NCBI GenBank assembly: GCA_017512495.1
Contig: JAFWGF010000006.1
Location: 1 to 43,792, forward strand
Source: Bacilli bacterium
Lineage (GTDB): Bacteria > Bacillota_I > Bacilli_A > RF39 > UBA660
Direction: 5' to 3'
DNA: 43,792 bases
Shown here: positions 14,171 to 22,791 of the stretch, in pieces
Layout of the letters: every line of letters begins with the position of its first letter
Numbering within the stretch: position 1 is the first letter of the stretch
Position numbers and translations under genes: made by a program
Notes under the pieces: model-generated
Told to the model about the DNA's origin: nothing
The model's database searches: none
The model's input: the letters and a program-made list of their open reading frames with translations, nothing else

Positions 14171-15107
14171 ATAAATTAATAATAAACATTTCAAGTAAAG
14201 CATTTGCATCCAAATCAGTTGTTTTTATTTTATAATCTATATCACTTAATTCTTGAAGTAAGCTTAATAAACTTTCATCAGTATATAACTTAGTTAATTC
14301 TCTAGTTTTAGTAATACGATAATCAGATTTTTCTTCTAATATATTAGCTATTTCATGATCAGATAATCTTTCTTTCTCTAATAGTTTTACTTGATATATT
14401 ATTCTTATTTGACTTGATAATAAACCAATTATACTTATAGGTTCAAAGTTATAAGATAATAATTCTTTATATCTTTTTAAAGCTCCTTTTTTATCTCTTA
14501 AAGCTATACTTCTAGAGAATGAGAAAGTTAAGTCTTTGGAATCACCTAGTTTTTTATTAACTATTTCTTTTATATCATCTTCAGTAATAACTTTTTCTTC
14601 AAACTTATAATCTTTTAGTTTTAGACATTCATTATAAATTTTAGATATATCTCCTAAACAGTATTCATCTAATAAGTTAATTGCATTACTGTCAATTTCA
14701 TAATCTCTAAATTGTTGTCTAATATAATTTTTAGTATTCATTTCTACTTTAATATATTGACATTTATCTTTTAATACTTTACCTATTTTAGAATTACTAC
14801 TTAATTTATTAACTTCTATTAATAATAAATTATCTGGATTGGGATTATCTAAATACTTAAAAAAGTGTTCGAAGTCTCCTTTATAATCATCATACTTAAG
14901 TGATTCAATATTTTTTAATATGATTACTTTTTGACTAGTAAATAAACCATAAGTATCTAAATCTTCTAAAGCTTGAGATAATTCTGACTCTTCTAGATCA
15001 TATTTAACTATATTTGCTTTATTAAATTTATTATCTTTAATTATTTTAGTTTGTTCTTGTTCCATGGCAAGGGAATCAGTACATTCTAATAAATAATTAT
15101 TATTCAT
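14169..15107 (-). CDS. holA: DNA polymerase III delta subunit
   Basis: Delta subunit of the clamp loader, which opens the beta clamp. The N-terminal region shows the HolA pattern: residues 1-15 (MNNNYLLECTDSLAME), SQALEDLDTYGLFTSQKVIILKNIE around 45-70, DNLLLIEVNKLSSNSKIGK (about 90-110, the degenerate ATPase domain without Walker A), then helical DIKEIVNKKLGDSKDLTFSFS and the collar-domain EPISIIGLLSSQIRIIYQVKLL. Length 312 is a little short of the usual 330-345. The ATG overlaps the alaS stop by 8 nt, so expression follows the alanine T-box operon. Confidence 0.85.
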   Translation of the reverse strand: MNNNYLLECTDSLAMEQEQTKIIKDNKFNKANIVKYDLEESELSQALEDLDTYGLFTSQKVIILKNIESLKYDDYKGDFEHFFKYLDNPNPDNLLLIEVNKLSSNSKIGKVLKDKCQYIKVEMNTKNYIRQQFRDYEIDSNAINLLDEYCLGDISKIYNECLKLKDYKFEEKVITEDDIKEIVNKKLGDSKDLTFSFSRSIALRDKKGALKRYKELLSYNFEPISIIGLLSSQIRIIYQVKLLEKERLSDHEIANILEEKSDYRITKTRELTKLYTDESLLSLLQELSDIDYKIKTTDLDANALLEMFIINL

Positions 15108-17793
15108 GTTCTTTTATAACCTTTATAATATGTTCAACAATTTCTTTTGTTTTACTTGCAGTTTTTCCTCCACCTTGAGCAAACTTTGGATTACCTCCAC
15201 CATTTCCTTCAGATCTTAGTGAAGCATCTTTTACTATTTCCCCTGCATGAACGAATGAGTTACTTTTTGCGATGAAGTTAATACTTTTATCGTCTTTAAC
15301 ATTCATTAAGAAGATAAATCCATTTTTCATTTCATTCATAATAGTATCAGCTATACTTTTAAGAATATTAAGATCTTTATTCTTAACTTCCATGATTAAT
15401 GTTTCTACTCCATTTATTTCTTTTATTTGTTCACGATAGATATCTAAATTTTGTAGAGTTTCTTTTTCTTTTAAATCATAATATTTCTTTTCTAATTCTT
15501 TTACTTCTTGATGAACATATTGTAGTTCGTTTTTACTATAAATAATATCTTTATATGATTCTGGTTGTGAATCATTTATATCTACATCAAATTCTAATCT
15601 CATACCATCTTTTTTTGCTTCTTCTAGTATTTCACGAGCTTTCATTAGTAATTTGATTTTTTCATCGTTATATGGCTTTATTGTTTCTTCAATAATTGGT
15701 TCAATCTTTGGACCAGTAGCTGCTTCGATACGATAAACGTTACTTCCTTTTGATTCACATGAGTATACTGCTAAATTACCTATTTCTTTAGTATTAGAAG
15801 CATGTGTACCTCCACAAAGTTCAATTGATTTACCAATCTTAACAACTCTAACTTCATCACCATATTTTTCATTAAATAAGGCCATAGCACCAAGTTTTTT
15901 AGCCTTATCTATAGGCATTATTTCTGTAGATACTATTAAATCTTCATGAATCATGTCATTAGCAAATTCTTCTACTTCAAGAATTTTTTGATCAGTCATT
16001 TTACCAGAATAAGTAAAGTCAAATCTTAATCTTTCATCATCTACATAACTACCAGCTTGTTTAATAGTATTAGATACTACTTGTTGTAGAGAATATTGTA
16101 AGATATGAACACTTGAGTGATCTGATTCAATTCTCTTTCTTCTATCTTTATCAATTACTAATTCACATTCATCACCTACAGTAATTACTCCATCAAGTAA
16201 TTTAACTTTATGAATATGTTGACCATTAGGAGCCTTAAATACATCAATTACATGAGCTTTAAAGTTCTTACCAATAATCATTCCAGTATCACTAACTTGT
16301 CCACCTGATTCAGCATAGAAACATGTTCTTTCAACTGATATATATGTATCATGATCTATACTTTTAACCATCTCATCTTTAGAGAATATTGCTTGTACTT
16401 TACTTTTTAAACGATAAGTATTATATACAAATTCAGATGGTTCAGTAAAATCTAATAATACTTTCTTTTGACTAGCCATTGCAGAAGTGTTTTTAGCATT
16501 CTTTCTAGCTAATTCTTTTTGAGCATCCATATATTTATCAAATTCTTCTTTAGATACTCTATATCCTAAATCTTCTAGATATTCTTCAGTTAACTCAAAT
16601 GGGAATCCATATGTATCATATAATTTGAAAGCTTCTTCTCCACTTATATATCCATCATTAGATTCTTCTACTAATTCTTTTAATCTTCTTTCACCAGCTT
16701 CTAGTGTTTTTAAGAATAATTGTTCTTCCTCTAGAACAGTAGCTTCTACTTCTGCTCTTCTTTCTACTAAATAAGGATAAGCATCTTTCATTACATCTAC
16801 TACATCAGAAACTATTTTATACATAAATGGACTTTCCATTCCTATTGCTTTTCCAAATCTAACACTTCTTCTTAATAATCTTCTAAGAACATAACCTCTA
16901 CCTACATTTTCAAAACAAGCTCCATCTGCGATAGCAAAAGTAATTGCTCTTATATGATCAGCTATTATTTTAAATTCTTTTTGTCCTTCATATGGTACAG
17001 TAGCTAATTCTTCAATATGTTTAATTATTGGTTTAAACAAATCAGTTTCAAAGTTAGAATCTACTCCTTGGAAGATACAACACCATCTTTCTAACCCTGC
17101 ACCTGTATCAATATTCTTACTTGGTAATTCTTGATAATCTTTTCTATCTACTCCTTCTTTTGAATTAAATTGAGAGAAGACATTATTCCAAATTTCTACA
17201 TATCTTTCTTGATCTTCATCTTTGAAGAATTTTTCTAAAGCATCTCCATCTGGATCAAATTCAGGTCCTCTATCAAAGAATATTTCAGAATCTGGTCCAC
17301 AAGGGCCTTCTCCTATTTCCCAATAGTTTTCTTCAAGTCTTGCGATATGATCTTCAGCAATTCCTACTTCTACCCATTTATCAAAAGCTACATCATCATC
17401 AGGATATACTGATACATATAATAAATCTTTATCAATACCAAAATATTCTGGACTAGTTAACATTTCAAATGAAAATTCTATTGCTTCTTCTTTAAAATAA
17501 TCTCCTACACTAAAGTTACCCATCATTTCAAAGAAAGTTTGATGTCTCTTTGTAATACCAACGTTTTCAATATCATTAGTACGAATACATTTTTGAATAC
17601 TAACTAATCTTCTACTATCAGGAATTTCACTTCCATCAAAGTATTTTTTTAAAGGAGTAACACCTGCATTTACCCATAATAAACTATCATCATTAATTGG
17701 AACTAATGGTGCACTATCAAAAATTTTGTGGCCTTTATTTACAAAGTATTTAAACCACATTTCTCTTATATCGTTATGAGTCATATATTTCAT
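15100..17793 (-). CDS. alaS: Alanyl-tRNA synthetase
   Basis: Charges tRNA-Ala. The class II catalytic core is clear in the first 400 residues: VNAGVTPLKKYFDG, RTNDIENVGITKRHQTFFEMMGNFSVGDYFK, ENYWEIGEGPCGPDSEIFFD. The editing domain follows, with zinc ligands HSSVH (about residue 567) and CGGTHASNT (about 665), then the C-Ala/DHHA1 region ending in EGNGGGNPKFAQGGG. Length 897 is normal. AAGGA about 8 nt upstream supports the ATG at 17793. It begins 2 nt after the upstream kinase gene, and holA overlaps its end. The leader of this operon holds an alanine T-box. Confidence 0.97.
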   Translation of the reverse strand: MKYMTHNDIREMWFKYFVNKGHKIFDSAPLVPINDDSLLWVNAGVTPLKKYFDGSEIPDSRRLVSIQKCIRTNDIENVGITKRHQTFFEMMGNFSVGDYFKEEAIEFSFEMLTSPEYFGIDKDLLYVSVYPDDDVAFDKWVEVGIAEDHIARLEENYWEIGEGPCGPDSEIFFDRGPEFDPDGDALEKFFKDEDQERYVEIWNNVFSQFNSKEGVDRKDYQELPSKNIDTGAGLERWCCIFQGVDSNFETDLFKPIIKHIEELATVPYEGQKEFKIIADHIRAITFAIADGACFENVGRGYVLRRLLRRSVRFGKAIGMESPFMYKIVSDVVDVMKDAYPYLVERRAEVEATVLEEEQLFLKTLEAGERRLKELVEESNDGYISGEEAFKLYDTYGFPFELTEEYLEDLGYRVSKEEFDKYMDAQKELARKNAKNTSAMASQKKVLLDFTEPSEFVYNTYRLKSKVQAIFSKDEMVKSIDHDTYISVERTCFYAESGGQVSDTGMIIGKNFKAHVIDVFKAPNGQHIHKVKLLDGVITVGDECELVIDKDRRKRIESDHSSVHILQYSLQQVVSNTIKQAGSYVDDERLRFDFTYSGKMTDQKILEVEEFANDMIHEDLIVSTEIMPIDKAKKLGAMALFNEKYGDEVRVVKIGKSIELCGGTHASNTKEIGNLAVYSCESKGSNVYRIEAATGPKIEPIIEETIKPYNDEKIKLLMKAREILEEAKKDGMRLEFDVDINDSQPESYKDIIYSKNELQYVHQEVKELEKKYYDLKEKETLQNLDIYREQIKEINGVETLIMEVKNKDLNILKSIADTIMNEMKNGFIFLMNVKDDKSINFIAKSNSFVHAGEIVKDASLRSEGNGGGNPKFAQGGGKTASKTKEIVEHIIKVIKEHE

Positions 17794-17795
17794 AT

Positions 17796-18344
17796 TTACA
17801 CATCCTTTTCAAGTATTTCTTTTAATCTTTCAATTGCTTCTTCTTTCGTACCATTATTTAAGATATAGTAATCAGCAAAGGCAATTGGGCCTCCTTTATA
17901 TAGATTTTCTATTTCTGAAATATCTCTATATCTAATAGCTTCCGCATCAAATGGACGATCAGGACGTTCCGCGACACGACTATATCTAATATCTTTATCT
18001 GTTATGACACAGATTAATTTTAAATTTTCAAATTTCTCTATCAAATAAGTATATTCATACCAAGAATATAAACCATCTAAGACAACATTTTCTTTTTCTA
18101 TTGCTTCTCTTATTTCTGGTTCTAAGAATTTTGCATAACATTCTGGTCCATGTTCTTTTCTTAATTTTTCACGAAATTCTTTTTCACTTTTACCATCTTC
18201 TGTACGCTCAATTCCAGCCTCTTCCATTAATTTATAAGTAATACCACCAAAGTATAGTTTAGTCCAACCAATACTTTCTAAGTATTCAGTTATAACACCT
18301 TTTCCAGTACCACTCATACCAACTACTGCGATTAATTTATTCAT
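17796..18344 (-). CDS. P-loop kinase-like protein (dephospho-CoA kinase / UPF0200-like)
   Basis: A 182-residue cytoplasmic P-loop protein of the adenylate-kinase-like class: Walker A GMSGTGKGV at residues 9-17, then FGGITYKLMEEAGI, SEKEFREKLRKEHGPECYAKFLE, a NVVLDGLYSW segment in Walker-B position and the lid RVAERPDRPFDAEAIRYRD. The GDVIREEA/LRKEHG-type layout recalls UPF0200 and dephospho-CoA-kinase-like proteins; the substrate is not determined. The ATG at 18344 follows GGTGAG at 4 nt and lies one base after the stop of the previous gene; an upstream in-frame ATG inside that gene is less likely. Second gene of the T-box operon. Confidence 0.8.
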   Translation of the reverse strand: MNKLIAVVGMSGTGKGVITEYLESIGWTKLYFGGITYKLMEEAGIERTEDGKSEKEFREKLRKEHGPECYAKFLEPEIREAIEKENVVLDGLYSWYEYTYLIEKFENLKLICVITDKDIRYSRVAERPDRPFDAEAIRYRDISEIENLYKGGPIAFADYYILNNGTKEEAIERLKEILEKDV

Positions 18345-18345
18345 C

Positions 18346-18885
18346 CTACTCACCCGTTTCTTCATTTCTAATTAGCTCAACAGCTGCTTCTTTTAATCCT
18401 TTAAGACTCTTATTTTGAATTACATAATCAAAGTCTTTATAATACTCTATTTCTTTTTCTGTAATATGATTAGCTTCTTCTTCAGTTAATTGATCATCAT
18501 AGTTTTCTCTTTCTAATTTAATTAATACTACATCTAAGTATTTACTACTTATGGCATCGAATTCATCTACTAATCTTGCATCAGTAATAATAAAAGTATC
18601 AAAGAAATTAGATAATATTTCTATATCTTCAAATAACCTATCTATAAGGAATGTCTTTTTACCCATCTTTTCTTTTATTATTTCAATTCCCATTTTTTGT
18701 AAAAATTCTCTAGGTTTTTCTTCTCCTTCATCCCAATTAAAGTAATTTCTAGCATAACCATATAATGGTCCTGTAATATGCATTACACAAGGTTTATGAC
18801 CATAATCCTTTAATTCCTCTCTTAGATATTCTCCAAAGGTACTTTTACCACTTTTAGCCTTCCCACCAATTACAAATATTTTCAT
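18346..18885 (-). CDS. P-loop nucleotide kinase-like protein (dNMP-kinase-like)
   Basis: A 179-residue P-loop NTPase: Walker A GGKAKSGKST (residues 7-16), MHITGPLYGYARNYFNW, GEEKPREFLQKMGIEIIKE, a TFIITDARLVDEFDAI segment corresponding to the aspartate-bearing second strand, and KLERENYDDQLTEEEANH. The REFLQKMG...DARxxxE layout is that of phage-type deoxynucleoside monophosphate kinases and related proteins of Bacillota. Substrate unknown. AAGGAGAAT precedes the ATG. First gene after the T-box leader, so its expression should rise when charged tRNA-Ala is scarce, an unusual association. Confidence 0.78.
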   Translation of the reverse strand: MKIFVIGGKAKSGKSTFGEYLREELKDYGHKPCVMHITGPLYGYARNYFNWDEGEEKPREFLQKMGIEIIKEKMGKKTFLIDRLFEDIEILSNFFDTFIITDARLVDEFDAISSKYLDVVLIKLERENYDDQLTEEEANHITEKEIEYYKDFDYVIQNKSLKGLKEAAVELIRNEETGE

Positions 18886-18899
18886 TTTTATTCTCCTTT

Positions 18900-19048
18900 A
18901 CAAATAAAAGACCATAGCTAGGAGGACATTTTGCCCGGTACCATCCTATCTTGGTCTTAATTACTTTTAACGATTTTCACCGATAAAACTCCAAAAGTAG
19001 CTTCCAATAAGATTATTATTAACTTCCACCAACGTTAACTCTCTTTAA
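18900..19048 (-). promoter_or_regulatory. T-box riboswitch, alanine-specific (GCU specifier)
   Basis: Read on the minus strand, the leader starts with AAAGAGAG, carries GGTGGAAG and then GGAAGCTACTTTTGG, where GCT (19001-18999) is in specifier position for tRNA-Ala. The T-box core GATGGTACCGGGC follows (TGGTACC at 18943-18937); UGGU would pair with the ACCA end of tRNA-Ala. The terminator is formed by AAGACCA...TAGGA paired with TCCTA...TGGTCTT, followed by TTTATTTG. Stem I looks short compared with classic T-boxes. It lies directly upstream of the two kinase genes, alaS and holA. Confidence 0.85.
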
Positions 19049-19092
19049 ATAATTACTTATTGTACTCATCTTTTATCTTAGTTTTATATATA

Positions 19093-20241
19093 TTAACTTT
19101 CAGTTATCTTTTCTATCCATCCAAACTTCTCATTGAAGAATGTAGCAAATACTTTGATACAAGCAATTGCTGGTGTTGCGATAACCATTCCTAATATACC
19201 AAAGAAATGTCCAAAAATCAATAGTCCTGCCATAATTGTTACTGGATGTAACTTCATTGTATGACCCATAATTAATGGTTGATAGAAATTATTTTCTAAT
19301 AATTGTACTACTAATATTGAAATAATTACACATACTCCTGTAACTGGACTAATTGTAAATCCAACAATAATTGCGGGTATAGCTCCAATATATGGTCCAA
19401 AATATGGAATAATATCAGTAACAGCACAGAATAATGCGAATAGTATTGGAGCTTCTAATCCAGCTAGAGTTAATCCAATACTTTGTGTTAAGAATACTAA
19501 TAACATTACTAGTAATACTCCTTGAACATAACTTCTTAATGAAGTGTTAATTCTATGAGTTAATTCAATATATCCTTCTTGCCAATCTTTTGGTATAAAC
19601 TTAAATATATTAGCATTTACTTTATCAAAATCAAATAATAAGTAGAAACCAATCATTAAACCTAAGACAAAGTTTACTCCCCCACTAATAATAGATTTAC
19701 CAGCTGTTAAGATATATTTAGGTAAATCAGCTCCGATACTTAAACCTAAATTAGTAACATAATTAGTTATCTCTGATTTAACTTCAGCAGTTTTTACTAA
19801 ATTACCACTATCAAATGTTTTTACTAAATTTAAAGCAAAATCAGTTATTTCCTCAAAAATAGTTGGTGCTACTCTAACAAAATCTTTAACTTGTGTAATT
19901 AAAGATGGAATAAATAGATATGAAATTAAAAACATTACGCCGATAAGTAAAATATATACTATTATACATCCAACTACTCTAGGTAATTTCTTAGTCTGCA
20001 TCCAATCTACTAGTGGATCAAAGAACCAAGCTATTAAGAATCCAATAAATATTGGTGATATTACTACTAAGAATTCTCCTATATATTTTAGTAATTGCCA
20101 TTCTTTTATTAAATAAGTACCTAAAAGTACTAAACAAACAATGGCCATAAAATAACCGATATTAATTAATTTTTTACCAGTTTTTAAAATATGATTTAAA
20201 CTAACAAAATCTACTTCTTTATCTTTTATTTTTCGTATCAT
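19093..20241 (-). CDS. AI-2E family (PerM-like) membrane permease
   Basis: Polytopic membrane protein of the AI-2E transporter family; members have been linked to export of small molecules or to Na+/H+ exchange, so the substrate here is open. Hydrophobic helices at about 28-50, 55-80, 85-112, then a soluble stretch (residues about 120-180), then 180-205, 230-262, 266-300, 305-345 and 350-370. The family C-terminal motif is visible as CAVTDIIPYFGPYIGAIPA and QLLENNFYQPLIMG. Length 382 is normal. AGGAGG gives a strong start. It ends shortly before the T-box leader and is not part of that operon. Confidence 0.9.
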   Translation of the reverse strand: MIRKIKDKEVDFVSLNHILKTGKKLINIGYFMAIVCLVLLGTYLIKEWQLLKYIGEFLVVISPIFIGFLIAWFFDPLVDWMQTKKLPRVVGCIIVYILLIGVMFLISYLFIPSLITQVKDFVRVAPTIFEEITDFALNLVKTFDSGNLVKTAEVKSEITNYVTNLGLSIGADLPKYILTAGKSIISGGVNFVLGLMIGFYLLFDFDKVNANIFKFIPKDWQEGYIELTHRINTSLRSYVQGVLLVMLLVFLTQSIGLTLAGLEAPILFALFCAVTDIIPYFGPYIGAIPAIIVGFTISPVTGVCVIISILVVQLLENNFYQPLIMGHTMKLHPVTIMAGLLIFGHFFGILGMVIATPAIACIKVFATFFNEKFGWIEKITES

Positions 20242-20346
20242 ATATACCTCCTACTAATACATTATATCATGTAAATTAGTTTTTGAAATAATAATTAAAC
20301 ATTTTCTTAAAAATATTTATCTAGTATAATATTATTAGGTGATTTG

Positions 20347-20922
20347 ATGAAAACCATTAAAGAAAATATTATTAACGAGATAATTATTAAGAATTCTAGA
20401 TTTATTGCTTTAGTTTATAAATTAAACTCTAATGATATTAGTTCTATTCTTGAAGAAATAAAAGAATCATATCCTAAAGCTACTCATTATTGTTATGGAT
20501 ATATTTATAATGAATATAAGAAATCATCAGATGATGGAGAACCTACTGGTACTGCTGGAGCACCTATTTTAAATGTTTTAGAAAAAGAAAAATTGAATAA
20601 TATATTAATAGTTGTAGTAAGATACTTTGGAGGTATTAAACTAGGTGCTGGTGGTTTAATTAGAGCTTATACTAAAGCAGTTACAGAAGCTTTAAAATTA
20701 GCTAATTATACTGAATTAATAAAAGGTTATAAAGTATCAATCAATTTTAATTATAATGATGAAAAACAAATTAATTATCTTTTAACTAATTACGATATAA
20801 TTGATAAAAAGTATGATGAACAAATTACTTATACTACTTTAATAGATGATTCTATTATTGATAAGTTACATAATTATAATTATCAAGTATTAGAAGAATT
20901 ATACATAGAAAAGAAGAATTAA
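20347..20922 (+). CDS. YigZ/IMPACT family protein
   Basis: Cytoplasmic protein of the UPF0029 (IMPACT N-terminal-like) family, about 191 residues as usual. Visible motifs: KNSRFIALVYKL near residue 16, HYCYGYIYN, DDGEPTGTAGAPIL (residues 60-73, the family signature) and VVVRYFGGIKLGAGGLIRAYT; the C-terminal about 70 residues fit the DUF1949 ferredoxin-like domain. Function is not settled; a link to translation or ribosome factors is known for eukaryotic IMPACT. The ATG at 20347 is chosen over a TTG one codon upstream, AGGTGA being 4 nt away. A TATAAT at 20325-20330 is a likely -10. Confidence 0.9.
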   Translation: MKTIKENIINEIIIKNSRFIALVYKLNSNDISSILEEIKESYPKATHYCYGYIYNEYKKSSDDGEPTGTAGAPILNVLEKEKLNNILIVVVRYFGGIKLGAGGLIRAYTKAVTEALKLANYTELIKGYKVSINFNYNDEKQINYLLTNYDIIDKKYDEQITYTTLIDDSIIDKLHNYNYQVLEELYIEKKN

Positions 20923-20936
20923 ATTCTTCTTTTTTT
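20911..20936. terminator. Bidirectional terminator between yigZ-like gene and sigE
   Basis: Stem AAGAAGAA/TTCTTCTT with a 5-nt loop containing the stop (20911-20918, 20924-20931), followed by TTTTTT. The sigE stop at 20935 lies just beyond. Confidence 0.8.
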
Positions 20937-21624
20937 AATTATTAATTAATAATTGTAATTTCTTAATAACTTTCTTCTCAATTCTAGATATATAACTTTG
21001 AGAAATATTTAACTTATCTGCAACTTCTTTTTGAGTATACTCATTATTACCTAATAAACCATATCTAAGTATCATTATTTCTCTATCTCTAGCTTTTAAA
21101 GATAATATTTCTCTAATAATCAAATCTTTGTCATCGTTAATTTCTATTTCTTTAGCTATATCATCTTTATCTGTACCTATAATATCTTCTAATCTTAATT
21201 CATTACCATCTGTATCATAAGATAAAGTCTGATCTATACTTACCTCATTCTTTATCTTTTTATTCTTACGCAAATACATTAATATTTCATTATCAATACA
21301 TCTAGAGCAATAAGTAGCTAATTTAATATTTTTATTACTACTAAAAGTATTAATTCCTTTTATTAAGCCTATACTACCAATACTTACTAAATCTTCTAAG
21401 TCTACTCCTGTATTTTCATATTTTTTAGCTAAAAAGACAACTAGCCGTAAGTTATGTTCTATTAATTTATCTTTTGCTTTTAAATTTCCTTCATCTTTTA
21501 ACTTAACAAGATATTCTTCCTCTTCTCTAGTTAAAGGTTCAGGTAATATATCAGTTGCTCCTACATAGAAAACACTTCCTACTTTATAAAATATTTTTTT
21601 AAATAATTTAATTAATTTATACAT
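20935..21624 (-). CDS. sigE: Sporulation sigma factor sigma-E (pro-form)
   Basis: Mother-cell sigma factor made as an inactive membrane-bound precursor. The N-terminal about 30 residues (MYKLIKLFKKIFYKVGSVFYVGATDILPEPL) align with the pro-sequence and start of Bacillus sigma-E (FYVGATDILP against YYIGGSEALP), so processing probably occurs near residues 20-28. Region 2 is clear: EHNLRLVVFLAKKYENTG, LEDLVSIGSIGLIKGINTF, KLATYCSRCIDNEILMYLR. Region 4 HTH: YTQKEVADKLNISQSYISRIEKK. Length 229 is right. The start overlaps spoIIGA by 13 nt, which identifies it as sigma-E rather than sigma-K or sigma-G. Confidence 0.95.
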   Translation of the reverse strand: MYKLIKLFKKIFYKVGSVFYVGATDILPEPLTREEEEYLVKLKDEGNLKAKDKLIEHNLRLVVFLAKKYENTGVDLEDLVSIGSIGLIKGINTFSSNKNIKLATYCSRCIDNEILMYLRKNKKIKNEVSIDQTLSYDTDGNELRLEDIIGTDKDDIAKEIEINDDKDLIIREILSLKARDREIMILRYGLLGNNEYTQKEVADKLNISQSYISRIEKKVIKKLQLLINN

Positions 21625-22340
21625 AAATCCTCCTTTAATTTATTTGGTAATATACAATCTTCTCCATTAAGAGAAAATTTATCTTTAGCTATTCCTATTA
21701 AATAATTATCAAATTCTTGGTTATTAATATATAATCTATCAGGCTTAATACAAGGAATTAAACCAGTACTATTAAGTGCTTTATAGGGTATATAGATTAC
21801 TTCTTTTATTATTATATTTAAATTAACTAATATTATTCCCTTTTTACTAATTGGACTTATTAATCTATTACCAGTATCAATAAAACCTATTAAATTATAT
21901 TTCTTATTCTGGTAATAAATTGTTACTTGATATTTATCATGATAATTAATTCTTAAATTTATTAATTCCTTTACAATTAAATAGATAAATATAGGAGTTA
22001 AAATTATCAAATAATACAAATAATATTTATTTTTATTTAAATTAAGTAAATAGATACTTCCTCCTAGAATAATACTAAGTAAATAAAAGTAGCTAGTATT
22101 CTTTAATATCTTTTTTAATCCAAAACTAATTAGTATCATTAATAAACTAATTATTATTTTTATAATTATTAACTCTAAACTATTTACTTCTATATATAAA
22201 ATAAAAGTAGTTAAAGAACCAATAATACTACTTAGAGTTATTCTAAAAAGATTACTATTTAGTTTTAATAATCTCTTAGTACCATATAAAATAATAAAAT
22301 CTAATAAAAAATTAAGTGTAAATATAAATTCTATATACAT
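21612..22340 (-). CDS. spoIIGA: Sigma-E processing peptidase SpoIIGA
   Basis: Membrane-bound aspartic protease that cleaves pro-sigma-E after a signal from the forespore. N-terminal about 125 residues contain five hydrophobic helices (starting FIFTLNFLLDFIILYGTKRLL). The C-terminal cytoplasmic domain has the catalytic motif GFIDTGNRLISPI (Asp about residue 174) and ends LNGEDCILPNKL. At 242 residues it is shorter than the 309 of Bacillus SpoIIGA. It overlaps sigE by 13 nt, the classic spoIIG bicistron. A possible wide-spaced promoter lies directly upstream within the preceding terminator. Confidence 0.9.
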   Translation of the reverse strand: MYIEFIFTLNFLLDFIILYGTKRLLKLNSNLFRITLSSIIGSLTTFILYIEVNSLELIIIKIIISLLMILISFGLKKILKNTSYFYLLSIILGGSIYLLNLNKNKYYLYYLIILTPIFIYLIVKELINLRINYHDKYQVTIYYQNKKYNLIGFIDTGNRLISPISKKGIILVNLNIIIKEVIYIPYKALNSTGLIPCIKPDRLYINNQEFDNYLIGIAKDKFSLNGEDCILPNKLKEDLCIN

Positions 22341-22355
22341 ATAATCACCATAATA

Positions 22356-22388
22356 AGTATATAAATAAAAAAACGACTAAAATGTCGT
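22356..22388 (-). promoter_or_regulatory. Possible wide-spaced spoIIG promoter
   Basis: On the minus strand ACGACA (22388-22383), 21-nt spacer, TATACT (22361-22356), 15 nt before the spoIIGA ATG. The Bacillus spoIIG promoter is also known for abnormally wide spacing (22 bp) and Spo0A control. AACGACA also resembles a 0A box (TTCGACA) in 5 of 7 bases. All of this lies in the stem of the upstream terminator, so coincidence is quite possible. Confidence 0.3.
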
Positions 22389-22391
22389 TTC
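22365..22391 (-). terminator. Terminator of the 106-residue membrane protein gene
   Basis: Stem AAACGAC/GTCGTTT with 6-nt loop (22371-22377, 22384-22390), followed on the minus strand by a run of T. Confidence 0.85.
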
Positions 22392-22393
22392 TT

Positions 22394-22714
22394 CTAGATT
22401 CTTTTTTTCTTTATAAATATTTTAGTAACATAATATAGGAAGATAATCATTATACCTACAAAAGCCCAGCGTAAAATTAAATTCACTACTTCCCAATCAC
22501 TTGTATATTTATTAATAAGATCAATAATACTTCCAGGAAGGTAATCACTAATCATATTAGAAACATCTTTAATTGGAATATTATCTTTAATAAAAGCTAA
22601 TATTCTTAAAGCTATATCTACTATTCCTATAAATAAGACATATGAATGAAATTTATTAAAATAAAATACTACTAGAATTAATAGTATTAATAAAACTACT
22701 AAATCAATATACAT
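22394..22714 (-). CDS. Small membrane protein between spoIVB and spoIIGA
   Basis: A 106-residue protein with hydrophobic segments at about 4-18, 24-42 and 78-100, and an intervening amphipathic part (KDVSNMISDYLPGSIIDLINKYTSDWEVVN). No family recognised. Its start is weakly supported (AGGAAGTGG upstream). It has its own terminator and sits between spoIVB and spoIIGA, so a sporulation role is possible from context only. Confidence 0.65.
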   Translation of the reverse strand: MYIDLVVLLILLILVVFYFNKFHSYVLFIGIVDIALRILAFIKDNIPIKDVSNMISDYLPGSIIDLINKYTSDWEVVNLILRWAFVGIMIIFLYYVTKIFIKKKRI

Positions 22715-22763
22715 TTTACCACTTCCTATTCTCTTTAATTTTATAATAATAATTGTTTTTTTT

Positions 22764-22791
22764 CAATAAAAAAGAGTTAAGAATTACTCTT
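22764..22791 (-). terminator. Terminator of spoIVB
   Basis: Stem AAGAGT/ACTCTT (22772-22777, 22786-22791), 8-nt loop including the stop, then TTTTTATTG on the minus strand. Confidence 0.75.
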
